The notes under the pieces are model-generated. The model did not search any database. It was not told the DNA's origin and was given only the letters and a program-made list of their open reading frames with translations. This document shows positions 52,303-60,379 of a stretch of 64,000 bases of DNA, piece by piece. The position numbers and the translations under genes were made by a program. Each line of letters begins with the position of its first letter. Position 1 is the stretch's first letter. This stretch comes from Aurantimonas sp036549475 (GTDB lineage Bacteria; Pseudomonadota; Alphaproteobacteria; Rhizobiales; Rhizobiaceae): the NCBI RefSeq assembly GCF_036549475.1, contig NZ_JAZHLI010000001.1, positions 62,001 to 126,000 of the forward strand. The letters run 5' to 3'.

Positions 52303-53190
52303 ATGACGGCGGCGCTTCCCACCTACAACTTCGCCTATCTCGACGAGCAGACCAAGCGGATGATCCGCCGCGCCCTCCTGAAGGCGTTCGCCATCCCCGG
52401 CTACCAGGTGCCGTTTGCCTCAAGGGAAATGCCGATGCCCTATGGCTGGGGCACCGGCGGCGTGCAGGTGACGGCAGCGATCATCGGGCCGCACGACGTC
52501 CTCAAGGTCATCGACCAGGGCGCCGACGACACCACCAATGCCGTCTCGATCCGCGCCTTCTTCGAGAAAACCGCCCAGGTGGCGACGACCACGAAAACCG
52601 TCGATGCCACGATCATCCAGACCCGGCATCGCATGCCGGAGACGCCGCTGACGGCGGGCCAGACGCTGGTCTTCCAGGTGCCGATCCCGGAACCCTTGCG
52701 GTTCCTCGAGCCGCGCGAGACCGAGACGCGCGTGATGCACGCGCTGGAGGAATACGGGCTGATGCACGTCAAGCTCTACGAGGACATCGCCCGGCACGGC
52801 CACATCGCCACGACCTACGCCTATCCGGTCAAGGTCGAGGGGCGCTACGTGATGGACCCCTCGCCGATCCCGAAATTCGACAACCCGAAGCTGCATCGCT
52901 CGCCGGCCCTGCAGCTTTTCGGTGCCGGCCGTGAGAAGCGCATCTACGCGCTGCCGCCCTTCACCGACGTCGTCAGCCTCGACTTCGAGGACCATCCCTT
53001 CACGGTACAGCGCTTCGACCGGCCCTGCGCCCTGTGCGGGGCCGAGAGCGTCTTTCTCGACGAGGTGGTCACCGACGACAAGGGCGGCCGGATGTTCGTC
53101 TGCTCCGACACCGACTGGTGCGAAACCCGGCGCGAGGCGGGACATGTCGGCGATGGCGCGCCGGACGGGCGGAAGGAGGCGGCGGAATGA
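52303..53190 (+). CDS. phnJ: Alpha-D-ribose 1-methylphosphonate 5-phosphate C-P lyase PhnJ
   Basis: This 295-residue radical SAM enzyme breaks the carbon-phosphorus bond, releasing methane (or another hydrocarbon) and a ribose cyclic phosphate. The N-terminal half has YNFAYLDEQTKRMIRRALLK (residues 8-27) and MPYGWGTGGVQVTAAIIGP (about 45-63). The non-classical 4Fe-4S cysteines are in the C-terminal part as C-x2-C-x21-C-x5-C, beginning in DRPCALCGAESVFLDE (near residue 243) and ending DTDWCE. A conserved Gly for the glycyl radical lies in the early region. It is complete. Downstream, an antisense toxin-antitoxin pair separates it from phnK. Confidence 0.95.
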   Translation: MTAALPTYNFAYLDEQTKRMIRRALLKAFAIPGYQVPFASREMPMPYGWGTGGVQVTAAIIGPHDVLKVIDQGADDTTNAVSIRAFFEKTAQVATTTKTVDATIIQTRHRMPETPLTAGQTLVFQVPIPEPLRFLEPRETETRVMHALEEYGLMHVKLYEDIARHGHIATTYAYPVKVEGRYVMDPSPIPKFDNPKLHRSPALQLFGAGREKRIYALPPFTDVVSLDFEDHPFTVQRFDRPCALCGAESVFLDEVVTDDKGGRMFVCSDTDWCETRREAGHVGDGAPDGRKEAAE

Positions 53191-53218
53191 GCGCCGTGCG
53201 TGAAAGGGTCAAGCGCGG

Positions 53219-53545
53219 CTACTCGGCCGGCGCGACGGCCCGAAGCGCTTCGTTGAGGCGCTCTTCCCAGCCTTCACCTGTTTTCCGGAACCGGGCGACG
53301 AGATCGTCGTCGACGGCGACCCGTGTCCTGCCCAGTCGACGCGCTTCGTATTCGACCCATGGTATCAGGACGGCATCCTCAGGAAGCGGCAGGCAATCTG
53401 GATCGGACAACGCGTCCGCCGTGATGGCGGCGTCCTCTTCCGGTGTCATTTCCGCAAGGGTCCGCTTCGCCGCAGCCCGCGCCGCTTCCCACTTCTCGGG
53501 GCTGGGCGAATGGTCAGCGATCCCCGATCTGCGTGTAACGATCAT
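53219..53545 (-). CDS. brnA: BrnA-type antitoxin
   Basis: This 108-residue protein has a charged N-terminal region (SPEKWEAARAAAKRTLAEMT, about residues 15-34) and a C-terminal BrnA-like ribbon-helix-helix segment, RTRVAVDDDLVARFRKTGEG then WEERLNEALR (about 75-105). BrnA antitoxins bind DNA with this domain and neutralise BrnT. The ATG at 53545 lies 32 bp inside the end of the toxin gene, the usual toxin-first, overlapping order. The open frame upstream of 53545 is only the antisense of brnT. It sits on the strand opposite the phn operon. Confidence 0.8.
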   Translation of the reverse strand: MIVTRRSGIADHSPSPEKWEAARAAAKRTLAEMTPEEDAAITADALSDPDCLPLPEDAVLIPWVEYEARRLGRTRVAVDDDLVARFRKTGEGWEERLNEALRAVAPAE

Positions 53546-53810
53546 AGAGACTGACCTCCCTCTTGTTGGCCTTGCGGAGCGATATGATCCTGCGACGGTC
53601 GTTGCGTTCAGTATAGACAAGGAAATGGGCACGGCCATCGATCATGCCAATGGCCTGTATACGCCGTTCGCCATAGTCCCAGCGCCCATCGTCGGCAATC
53701 ATCGCCGAGGTGAAATCGAAGCGGAGCAAGTCCTCGAAGGGCGGCCGGCCGCGAGCGACGTTCTCGGCCGCCTTGCGATCATCCCATTCGAAAAGCGGCC
53801 CCTCGACCAT
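53514..53810 (-). CDS. brnT: BrnT family toxin
   Basis: This 98-residue RelE-fold ribonuclease toxin starts with LFEWDDRKAAENVARGRPPF (residues 6-25), the BrnT-defining FEWDxxKAxxN motif. It continues with GERRIQAIGMIDGRAHFLVY (about 47-66), TERNDRRRIISLRKANKRE (about 67-85) and a final Tyr-rich end. BrnT blocks translation by cleaving mRNA and is neutralised by BrnA from the same operon. The pair is encoded against the direction of phosphonate genes, between phnJ and phnK. Base composition is not obviously foreign, though slightly less GC-rich by eye. Confidence 0.87.
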   Translation of the reverse strand: MVEGPLFEWDDRKAAENVARGRPPFEDLLRFDFTSAMIADDGRWDYGERRIQAIGMIDGRAHFLVYTERNDRRRIISLRKANKREVSLYDRYTQIGDR

Positions 53811-53887
53811 CCGTCGAATCTATCGGCGACGCCTGCAAAAGGCGAGCGCCAAGGCGCTTTCCCCAAGGCCATCTGCGAGCTTGTTCC

Positions 53888-54682
53888 ATGAGCCAGGCAC
53901 CCTCTGCTGAAGTCGCCCCCCTCCTGTCCGTCCGGGACATCACCAAGAGCTACGGCGCGCGCGTCGGCTGCGAGGACGTGTCGTTCGATGTCTGGCCCGG
54001 CGAAGTGGTTGCCATTGTCGGCGAGTCCGGCTCCGGCAAGACGACGCTTCTGAACTGCATCTCGACGCGCCTTGCGCCGACCTCCGGCACGATCTCCTAC
54101 GCCATGCGCGACGGCACGATGCGCGATCTCGCCAGCCTCGGCGAGGCCGAGCGCCGGCTCTTGATGCGCACCGACTGGGGCTTCGTCCACCAGCATGCGA
54201 GCGACGGCCTGCGGATGCGCGTCTCCGCCGGGGCGAATGTGGGCGAGCGGCTGATGGCGGTCGGCGACCGCCACTACGGCGAGATCCGCGCGACGGCGAC
54301 CGACTGGCTCGGCCGCGTCGAGATCGCCGCCGACCGCATCGACGACCAGCCGGTGGCCTTCTCCGGCGGCATGCGCCAGCGCCTGCAGATCGCCCGCAAC
54401 CTGGTCACCCGGCCGCGCCTCGTCTTCATGGACGAGCCGACCGGCGGGCTCGACGTCTCGGTGCAGGCGCGGCTGCTCGACCTGATCCGCACGCTGGTGT
54501 CGGAAATGGGCCTGTCGGTGGTGATCGTGACCCACGACCTCGCCGTCGCGCGGCTGCTGTCGCAGCGCATGATCGTGATGAAGGCGGGGCGGATCATCGA
54601 GCACGGCCTGACCGACCGGGTCCTCGACGACCCGCACCACGCCTACACCCAGCTCCTCGTCGCCTCGATCCCGGAAAGCTGA
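53888..54682 (+). CDS. phnK: Phosphonate C-P lyase system ATP-binding protein PhnK
   Basis: This 264-residue ABC-type ATPase docks onto the PhnGHIJ core rather than a membrane transporter. Walker A is GESGSGKTTLLN (about residues 43-54), followed by the PhnK-type FVHQHASDGLRMRVSAGANV (about 97-116), the signature FSGGMRQRLQIARNL and Walker B RLVFMDEPTGGLD. The long insertion after Walker A (MRDGTMRDLASLGEAERRLL) is typical of PhnK. It starts 78 bp after the antisense brnT start, so its expression either reads through the toxin-antitoxin insertion or uses a new promoter there. Its stop is 3 bp before phnL. Confidence 0.93.
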   Translation: MSQAPSAEVAPLLSVRDITKSYGARVGCEDVSFDVWPGEVVAIVGESGSGKTTLLNCISTRLAPTSGTISYAMRDGTMRDLASLGEAERRLLMRTDWGFVHQHASDGLRMRVSAGANVGERLMAVGDRHYGEIRATATDWLGRVEIAADRIDDQPVAFSGGMRQRLQIARNLVTRPRLVFMDEPTGGLDVSVQARLLDLIRTLVSEMGLSVVIVTHDLAVARLLSQRMIVMKAGRIIEHGLTDRVLDDPHHAYTQLLVASIPES

Positions 54683-54685
54683 GCC

Positions 54686-55408
54686 ATGCCCGACCAATCA
54701 CAGCCGATCCTTATCGTGCGCGACGTCGCCAAGACCTTCACCATGCATCTGCGCGGCGGGCTGCGCCTGCCGGTCGTCGCCGGTGCCTCCTTCACCGTCG
54801 GGGCCGGCGAATGCGTCGTCCTCGGCGGACCATCGGGCGTCGGCAAGTCGTCGATCCTGCGCATGGTCTATGGCAACTATGCCGTCGATGGCGGCCAGAT
54901 CCTGATCCGCGACCCACAGAGCGGCGACGATGCCGATCTCGCCGCGGGCGACCCGCGCGAGATCATCGCGCTACGCCGCAATGCCATCGGCTATGTCAGC
55001 CAGTTCCTGCGGGCGATCCCGCGCGTGCCGGCGATCGACGTGGTGGCCGAGCCGCTGGTGTCGCGCGGCGTGGCCGTGGAGACGGCACGCGCGCGGGCCA
55101 GGGAACTGCTCGCCCGGCTCAACCTGCCCGAGGCGCTGTTCGAACTGCCGCCGGCGACATTTTCCGGCGGCGAGAAGCAGCGGGTCAACATCGCCCGGGG
55201 CTTCATCACCGACCATCCGCTGCTCCTGCTCGACGAGCCGACGGCCTCGCTGGACGCGGAAAACCGCGACGTGGTCTGCGCGATGATCGAAGCGAAGAAG
55301 GCCGCAGGCACCGCCATCCTCGGCATCTTCCACGATGGCGAGGTGCGCGACCGGATCGCCACGCGCATCGTCGACGTCTCGACGTTTTCCGCCCGGGCAG
55401 CGGCCTGA
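54686..55408 (+). CDS. phnL: Phosphonate C-P lyase system protein PhnL
   Basis: This 240-residue ABC-type ATPase of the C-P lyase complex is required with PhnGHI for formation of the ribose triphosphate phosphonate. Walker A is GGPSGVGKSSILRM (about residues 48-61), then RRNAIGYVSQFLRAIPRVPA (about 97-116), signature FSGGEKQRVNIARGF (about 158-172) and Walker B LLLLDEPTASLDAENRDVV. The Ser-Ser after the Walker A Lys and the VSQFLR segment match PhnL. It overlaps the hexapeptide transferase gene by one base (TGATG). Confidence 0.94.
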   Translation: MPDQSQPILIVRDVAKTFTMHLRGGLRLPVVAGASFTVGAGECVVLGGPSGVGKSSILRMVYGNYAVDGGQILIRDPQSGDDADLAAGDPREIIALRRNAIGYVSQFLRAIPRVPAIDVVAEPLVSRGVAVETARARARELLARLNLPEALFELPPATFSGGEKQRVNIARGFITDHPLLLLDEPTASLDAENRDVVCAMIEAKKAAGTAILGIFHDGEVRDRIATRIVDVSTFSARAAA

Positions 55409-56022
55409 TGCCGCGACTGTCCGTGACGCCGCTGATCCACCCGAACGCCGAGGTCGAGGATTGTGACATCGGCCGCTATACCGAGATCGCCGGGCGAAGC
55501 CGCCTCGCCGAGACGGTGCTCGGCGACTATTCCTACGTCATGGAAGATTGCAGTATCTGGTGCGCGGCGATCGGCAAGTTCGCCAACATCGCCGCCGCGG
55601 TGCGGATCAACGCCACCAACCATCCCACATGGCGCGCCACCCAGCACCACTTCACCTACCGCGCCGGCGACTATTTCGAGGGCGAGGTGAACGAGACCGC
55701 CTTCTTCGAGTGGCGCCGGGCGCACCGCGTCGTGATCGGCCACGATGTCTGGATCGGCCATGGCGTCACGATCCTGCCGGGCGTGACCATCGGCAACGGT
55801 GCGGTCGTCGGCGCCGGCGCCGTCGTGTCGAAGGACGTGCCCGCCTACGCCATCGTGGGCGGCGTCCCGGCCAAGTTCATCCGTCCGCGTTTTGCCGAGG
55901 GGGTCGGCGCCAGGATGGACGCGCTGGCCTGGTGGGACTGGCCGCACGAAACCCTGAAGGCGGCGCTCGCCGACTTTCGCAGCCTCGATGCGCAGGGCTT
56001 CCTGGAACGCCACGGCGGCTGA
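55408..56022 (+). CDS. Phosphonate-associated hexapeptide-repeat acetyltransferase
   Basis: This 204-residue left-handed beta-helix protein has hexapeptide turns (PNAEVEDCDIGRYTEIAGRS near residues 12-31; IGHGVTILPGVTIGNGAVVG near 114-133) and the xenobiotic-acetyltransferase ending VPAYAIVGGVPAKFIRPRF. Proteins of this type are regularly found in phn operons and are thought to transfer an acetyl group, perhaps to aminoalkylphosphonates, though the substrate is not settled. It begins within the phnL stop codon. After its stop comes a Pho-box array, so it probably ends the first phosphonate transcript. Confidence 0.88.
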   Translation: MPRLSVTPLIHPNAEVEDCDIGRYTEIAGRSRLAETVLGDYSYVMEDCSIWCAAIGKFANIAAAVRINATNHPTWRATQHHFTYRAGDYFEGEVNETAFFEWRRAHRVVIGHDVWIGHGVTILPGVTIGNGAVVGAGAVVSKDVPAYAIVGGVPAKFIRPRFAEGVGARMDALAWWDWPHETLKAALADFRSLDAQGFLERHGG

Positions 56023-56051
56023 GCCACTGGCCCCCGGGCGCCGGCCGGCAA

Positions 56052-56091
56052 GTGTCATTCAACGTTTACCATCCCGTCATCGGGCTCACAT
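56052..56091 (+). promoter_or_regulatory. Pho-box array upstream of the second phnCDE
   Basis: Four 7-mers spaced exactly 11 bp apart are seen: GTGTCAT (56052), CGTTTAC (56063), CCGTCAT (56074) and CTCACAT (56085). This is the CTGTCAT-N4 direct-repeat pattern bound by phosphorylated PhoB. A CTATGA candidate -10 lies about 8 bp beyond the last repeat, and phnC starts 46 bp downstream of it. The last repeat is the weakest match. Confidence 0.7.
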
Positions 56092-56136
56092 GCGGCGCTC
56101 CTATGAGTCGTCCGTCAACAGCCGGACGGAGGCCCC

Positions 56137-56991
56137 ATGACCGCCATCGCGATCACAGATTTGTCCAAGCGCTTCGGCCTCACCCAGGCTCTCGACAAGG
56201 TCAGTCTGTCCATCGCGGAAGGCGAGATGGTTGCCCTGATCGGCGCATCCGGTTCCGGCAAGTCGACGCTGATCCGCCACATCGCCGGCCTCGAGCGCGC
56301 GGACCGGGGAACCGGATCGAGCATCGCGCTGTTCGGCGCGTCCATCCAGACCGATGGCCGGCTCGGTGCGGGCGCCCGCGCCATGCGCCGGGAGATCGGC
56401 GTCATCTTCCAGCAGTTCAATCTGGTCTCCCGTCTGCCGGTGATCACCAACGTCCTGCTTGGCAATCTCGGCCGCATTCCGCGCTGGCGCGGCACGCTCG
56501 GACTGTTCTCACGCGCCGAGAAGTTCGCGGCCCGCGCCGCGCTGACCCGCGTCGGCATTCCCGAGGTCGCCTGGCAGCGCGCCTCCACCCTTTCGGGCGG
56601 CCAGCAGCAGCGCGCCGCCATCGCCCGCAGCCTCGTGCAGAAGTCGCGGGTGATCCTGGCCGACGAGCCGATCGCATCCCTCGATCCCGCCTCGGCCCGC
56701 CGCGTGATGGACGTCATCGCCGACATCAACCGGACCGAGGGGATCACGGCGGTCGTATCGCTGCACCAGGTCGAATATGCGCGCCGCTATTGCGCCCGCA
56801 CCATCGCCATGCGTGGCGGGCAGATCGTCTATGACGGCCCGTCCGAGGCGCTGACCAACGCATTCCTGACCGATCTCTACGGAGCGGATTCGGAAGAACT
56901 CGTCCTCCCGGACGCCCTGCCGGTCGACGACCGGCGGACGCAGTCCGTGAAGAAGCCATCGGTGAAGGCGCCGACGCTCGTGCCGGCCTGA
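56137..56991 (+). CDS. phnC: Phosphonate ABC transporter ATP-binding protein PhnC (system 2)
   Basis: This 284-residue ATPase is the canonical PhnC. It has an early ITDLSKRFGLTQALDKVSLS, Walker A GASGSGKSTLIRHIAGL (about residues 36-52), then the PhnC-typical VIFQQFNLVSRLPVITNVLL (about 90-109) and GNLGRIPRWRGTLGLFSRAE. The signature is LSGGQQQRAAIARSLVQ and Walker B VILADEPIASLD, then VSLHQVEYARRYCARTI, all diagnostic. It starts a second phosphonate transporter operon directly downstream of a Pho-box array, so expression is probably phosphate-starvation induced. It is followed by phnD after 38 bp. Confidence 0.94.
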   Translation: MTAIAITDLSKRFGLTQALDKVSLSIAEGEMVALIGASGSGKSTLIRHIAGLERADRGTGSSIALFGASIQTDGRLGAGARAMRREIGVIFQQFNLVSRLPVITNVLLGNLGRIPRWRGTLGLFSRAEKFAARAALTRVGIPEVAWQRASTLSGGQQQRAAIARSLVQKSRVILADEPIASLDPASARRVMDVIADINRTEGITAVVSLHQVEYARRYCARTIAMRGGQIVYDGPSEALTNAFLTDLYGADSEELVLPDALPVDDRRTQSVKKPSVKAPTLVPA

Positions 56992-57029
56992 CGCCGCAAC
57001 AACCGCCAACCGCAACAGGGAACAAGCCC

Positions 57030-58037
57030 ATGAACATGGTCCTTCGGACTCTTGCCGCCGCCACGATGGCCGCCGGCATCTCGCATGCCGCCCTCGCCCA
57101 GGACGCGGCGCCGAGCGAAATCAATTTCGGCATCATCTCCACCGAGAGCCAGCAGAACCTGCGCCCCAAGTGGGAGCCCTTCCTGGCCGACATGGAGGAA
57201 AAGACCGGCCTCACCGTGAAGCCGTTCTTTGCCTCCGACTATGCCGGCGTCATCGAGGGCATGCGCTTCGACAAGGTGCAGCTGGCCTGGTACGGCAACA
57301 AGTCGGCCATGGAAGCCGTCGACAGGGCCAATGGCGAGATCTTCGCCCAGACCGTCGCCCTCGACGGCAGCCCCGGCTACTGGTCGCTGGTCCTCGCGCC
57401 CGCCGATTCCGCGCTCACCAGCGTCGAAGACCTGCTGACCTGCGACCAGTCGCTGGATTTCGGTCTCGGTGACCCGAACTCGACTTCCGGCTATCTCGTG
57501 CCGATGACCTTCGTCTTCGCCGCCAACGGCGTCGACCCGAAGGAATGCTTCAAGAACGTTACCAACGCCAACCACGAGACCAACGCCATGGCCGTCGCCA
57601 ACGGCCAGGTCGACGCCGCTGCGAACAACACCGAGAGCCTCGCGCTGATCGAGCAGAACAATCCGGAAGCCTTCTCCAAGATCAAGGTGATCTGGAAGTC
57701 GCCGCTGATCCCGGCCGATCCGATGGTCTGGAACAGCAACCTGCCGCAGGAGACCAAGGACAGGATCAAGACCTTCTTCCTGACCTACGGCACCGACCAG
57801 TCGGATGGCGACATCGCTGCCGAGAAGGAAGTCCTGGCCGGCCTCGAATGGGCGCCGTTCCGCGAAAGCACCAACGATCAGTTGCTGCCGATCCGGGTGA
57901 TGGAACTGTCGAAGTCGATCGCCCAGATCGAGGCCGATGAAAGCAAGAGCGCCGACGAGAAGACGGCCGAGATCGAGAAGCTCGAAGCCGAGAAGGCCGG
58001 TTACGAGGCGAAGATCAAGGCCGCCGAGCAGAGCTGA
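57030..58037 (+). CDS. phnD: Phosphonate ABC transporter substrate-binding protein PhnD (system 2)
   Basis: This 335-residue periplasmic protein has a signal peptide (residues 1-23, ending AALAQD). Typical PhnD blocks are INFGIISTESQQNLRPKWEP (about residues 30-49), FFASDYAGVIEGMRFDKVQL (about 68-87), WYGNKSAMEAVDRANGEIFA (about 89-108) and GDPNSTSGYLVPM (about 149-161, phosphonate-binding Ser/Thr loop). It ends with an Ala/Glu/Lys-rich helix of about 45 residues likely to form a coiled coil, as in E. coli PhnD dimers. A stem-loop follows before phnE. Confidence 0.94.
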   Translation: MNMVLRTLAAATMAAGISHAALAQDAAPSEINFGIISTESQQNLRPKWEPFLADMEEKTGLTVKPFFASDYAGVIEGMRFDKVQLAWYGNKSAMEAVDRANGEIFAQTVALDGSPGYWSLVLAPADSALTSVEDLLTCDQSLDFGLGDPNSTSGYLVPMTFVFAANGVDPKECFKNVTNANHETNAMAVANGQVDAAANNTESLALIEQNNPEAFSKIKVIWKSPLIPADPMVWNSNLPQETKDRIKTFFLTYGTDQSDGDIAAEKEVLAGLEWAPFRESTNDQLLPIRVMELSKSIAQIEADESKSADEKTAEIEKLEAEKAGYEAKIKAAEQS

Positions 58038-58089
58038 CGCTTCCCGCGGCGACGGGCCTGGCCCGCCGTTCGCTCCACCATCCGTCCTT

Positions 58090-58120
58090 CCGGCCGGCGC
58101 CCTGCCATGGGGCCGGCCGG
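58090..58120 (+). terminator. Stem-loop between phnD and phnE
   Basis: A 9-bp perfect GC-only stem (CCGGCCGGC, 13-nt loop, GCCGGCCGG) lies about 50 bp after the phnD stop. There is no real T tract. Like the other binding-protein/permease junctions it may reduce downstream expression or protect the phnD message. Confidence 0.5.
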
Positions 58121-58143
58121 TTCTGCCGATCACAGGATACCCC

Positions 58144-58965
58144 ATGACCGACGACGCGGTTTCCCTTTCCCGCCCGGCCGCGCCCGATCTCAATGCCGGC
58201 CGCGACTGGTCCCGCAGTGTCTGGAACGCGGTGATCTGGGGCGGCCTCGCCCTCGCCCTTATCTGGAGCTGGGCGCCCGCCGAGATGGGCCGCTGGACCT
58301 ACCTCTTCACAGACGCCGACAACATGGCGCAATATGCCAGCGGCTTCGCCAATCCCGACTTCACCGACTGGCGCTATTACGCCACGGAAATGGTGGTGAC
58401 GGTGCAGATCGCGCTGTGGGGCACCGTGCTGTCGGTGCTGCTGGCGATCCCCTTCGGCATCCTGTCGGCCCACAACATGGTGCCCTGGTACATCCTCCAG
58501 CCCGCCCGCCGGCTGATGGATTTCTTCCGCGCCATCCACGAGATCGTCTGGGCGGTGCTGTTCGTCGTCGCCGTCGGCCTCGGCCCGTTCGCCGGCGTGA
58601 TGGCGCTGTTCATCCACACCACCGGCATCCTCGCCAAGCTGTTCTCCGAAGCCGTCGAGGCGATCGACCCGCGGCCGGTGGAAGGCATCCGGGCCACCGG
58701 CGCCTCGAAGCTGCAGGAGGTGGTGTTCGGCGTCATTCCGCAGGTGCTGCCGCTGTGGATCTCCTATGCGCTGTACCGGTTCGAATCCAACGTCCGGGCC
58801 GCGACGGTCCTGGGTGTGATCGGCGCCGGCGGCATCGGGCAGGTCCTGTTCGAATCCGTCCGCGGCTTCTATTATCCGCAATCGGCGGCCATCCTGATAA
58901 TCATCGTGCTGTCGGTTGTCCTGACCGATCTCCTGTCCCAGCGGCTGCGGCGCTTCGTCACCTGA
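58144..58965 (+). CDS. phnE: Phosphonate ABC transporter permease PhnE (system 2)
   Basis: This 273-residue inner-membrane permease has a first helix at about residues 28-45 (SVWNAVIWGGLALALIWSWA) and the PhnE core WALWGTVLSVLLAIPFGI-like stretch, written here as QIALWGTVLSVLLAIPFGIL (about 94-113). Then come DFFRAIHEIVWAVLFVVAVG (about 129-148), EAIDPRPVEGIRATGASKLQ (coupling helix, about 176-195) and TVLGVIGAGGIGQVLFESVR. The ATG at 58144 gives normal length; the upstream open frame is rejected. It completes the second PhnCDE transporter and precedes a second phnM. Confidence 0.94.
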   Translation: MTDDAVSLSRPAAPDLNAGRDWSRSVWNAVIWGGLALALIWSWAPAEMGRWTYLFTDADNMAQYASGFANPDFTDWRYYATEMVVTVQIALWGTVLSVLLAIPFGILSAHNMVPWYILQPARRLMDFFRAIHEIVWAVLFVVAVGLGPFAGVMALFIHTTGILAKLFSEAVEAIDPRPVEGIRATGASKLQEVVFGVIPQVLPLWISYALYRFESNVRAATVLGVIGAGGIGQVLFESVRGFYYPQSAAILIIIVLSVVLTDLLSQRLRRFVT

Positions 58966-59049
58966 CGGCGGAGGCCGCCCGCCTGCCGCAACGGGGAGCG
59001 GCCGCCGCTTGGCCGCCCCCTCGCCTCTCGCTCCCAGAAATCACCCGAC

Positions 59050-60189
59050 ATGCCTGACGAAACGATCCTGACCAACGCCCGCATCGTCACTGCCGACGCG
59101 GTGATCGAGGGGCATCTGGTGCTTCGCGGCGGCTTGATCGCCGAGATCGGCGAGGGCCCGTCTGCCACCGGCGACGACATGGCCGGCGACACGCTTATCC
59201 CCGGCCTGGTCGAGCTGCATACCGACCATATCGAAGGCCATTTCATGCCGCGGCCGCAGGTGCTGTGGAACAAGCTGGCGGCGATCCAGGCGCATGACAC
59301 CCAGATCGCGGGCTCGGGCATCACCACGGTCTTCGACGCGCTGCGCGTCGGCACGGACGAGAACGCCACGCTCACCGCCGACGACATGGCCGAGATGGGC
59401 GAGATGATCGGCCGGGCGGTGACGGAGGACCGGGTGCGGGCCGACCACTACATCCATCTGCGCTGCGAGGTCTCCGCCGGGGACGTCCTGGCGGGCTTTG
59501 AGAAGCTGGCGGTCAATCCCCGCCTCAGGCTCGTCTCGCTGATGGACCATGCGCCGGGGCAGCGGCAGTTCGCCGACTTCGGGGCATACCAGACCTACTA
59601 CCAGAAGAAGCTCGGCTTCTCGGACGCTGCGTTCGAGAGGTTCAGCACGAAACGGATGGCGGAATCGGCCGAATTCGCCGACAGCCACCGGCGCGATATC
59701 GCCAAAGCTTGCCGCGAGCGCGGCATCGCGCTGGCCTCCCATGACGACGCCACCATCGCCCATGTCGACGAAGCGCTGGCGCTTGGTACCAGGGTCGCCG
59801 AGTTCCCGACGACCGTGGAAGCGGCTTCCGCCTCGCGCGCAGCCGGCCTGCACGTGCTGATGGGCGCGCCCAACATCGTGCGCGGCGGCTCGCATTCGGG
59901 CAACGTCTCGGCCATCGAGCTGCTGCGCCTTGGCGTCCTCGACATCCTGTCCTCGGACTATGTGCCGTTCTCGATGCTGCAGGCCGTGTTCCATCTCGTC
60001 GATGCCGGCGCGGCGAGCCTGCCGGAAGCGATCCGGCTGGTGACGCTGAACCCGGCGGACGCCGTGGGCCTCACCGACCGCGGCGCCATCGCCGTCGGCC
60101 GGCGCGCCGATCTTGTGCGGGTGCGCACCCATGCCGGCGAGCCGCCCGTGGTCCGCTCGGTCTGGCGCGAAGGCAGCCGTGTCGCCTGA
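59050..60189 (+). CDS. phnM: Alpha-D-ribose 1-methylphosphonate 5-triphosphate diphosphatase PhnM (canonical paralogue)
   Basis: This 379-residue amidohydrolase-family enzyme removes pyrophosphate from the ribose-triphosphate phosphonate intermediate, giving the PhnJ substrate. The metal-binding block is GLVELHTDHIEGHFMPRPQV (about residues 53-72), as in characterised PhnM, with further blocks LVSLMDHAPGQRQFADFGAY (about 162-181), GIALASHDDATIAHVDEALA (about 229-248) and LMGAPNIVRGGSHSGNVSAI (about 274-293). It follows phnE after 84 bp and ends the phosphonate region. phnN and phnP, which often come next, are not seen here. Confidence 0.93.
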   Translation: MPDETILTNARIVTADAVIEGHLVLRGGLIAEIGEGPSATGDDMAGDTLIPGLVELHTDHIEGHFMPRPQVLWNKLAAIQAHDTQIAGSGITTVFDALRVGTDENATLTADDMAEMGEMIGRAVTEDRVRADHYIHLRCEVSAGDVLAGFEKLAVNPRLRLVSLMDHAPGQRQFADFGAYQTYYQKKLGFSDAAFERFSTKRMAESAEFADSHRRDIAKACRERGIALASHDDATIAHVDEALALGTRVAEFPTTVEAASASRAAGLHVLMGAPNIVRGGSHSGNVSAIELLRLGVLDILSSDYVPFSMLQAVFHLVDAGAASLPEAIRLVTLNPADAVGLTDRGAIAVGRRADLVRVRTHAGEPPVVRSVWREGSRVA

Positions 60190-60379
60190 CCTGGGTCCCG
60201 CAATATAGGGGCCGGTTGCGCTTCGCCGGTGATGCGGGCGGGCGGGTGGCTCAATCCGCATTCGCTGCCGCCCAGGATGTTCTCCGCCGCACCACCCGCA
60301 ACATCTCGGATCGCAGCTCGAAGCGATGGTGGACATAGCGGAGACGTCTCGGCTGTGCCGGCGTCGGCGCCGTGTCGGT

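Noticed and set aside
52247..52423. Longer 89-residue minus-strand form of the micro-ORF between phnI and phnJ
   Set aside because: The upstream part is antisense to the start of phnJ and low in coding character; the strong ribosome site is directly before the ATG at 52246.
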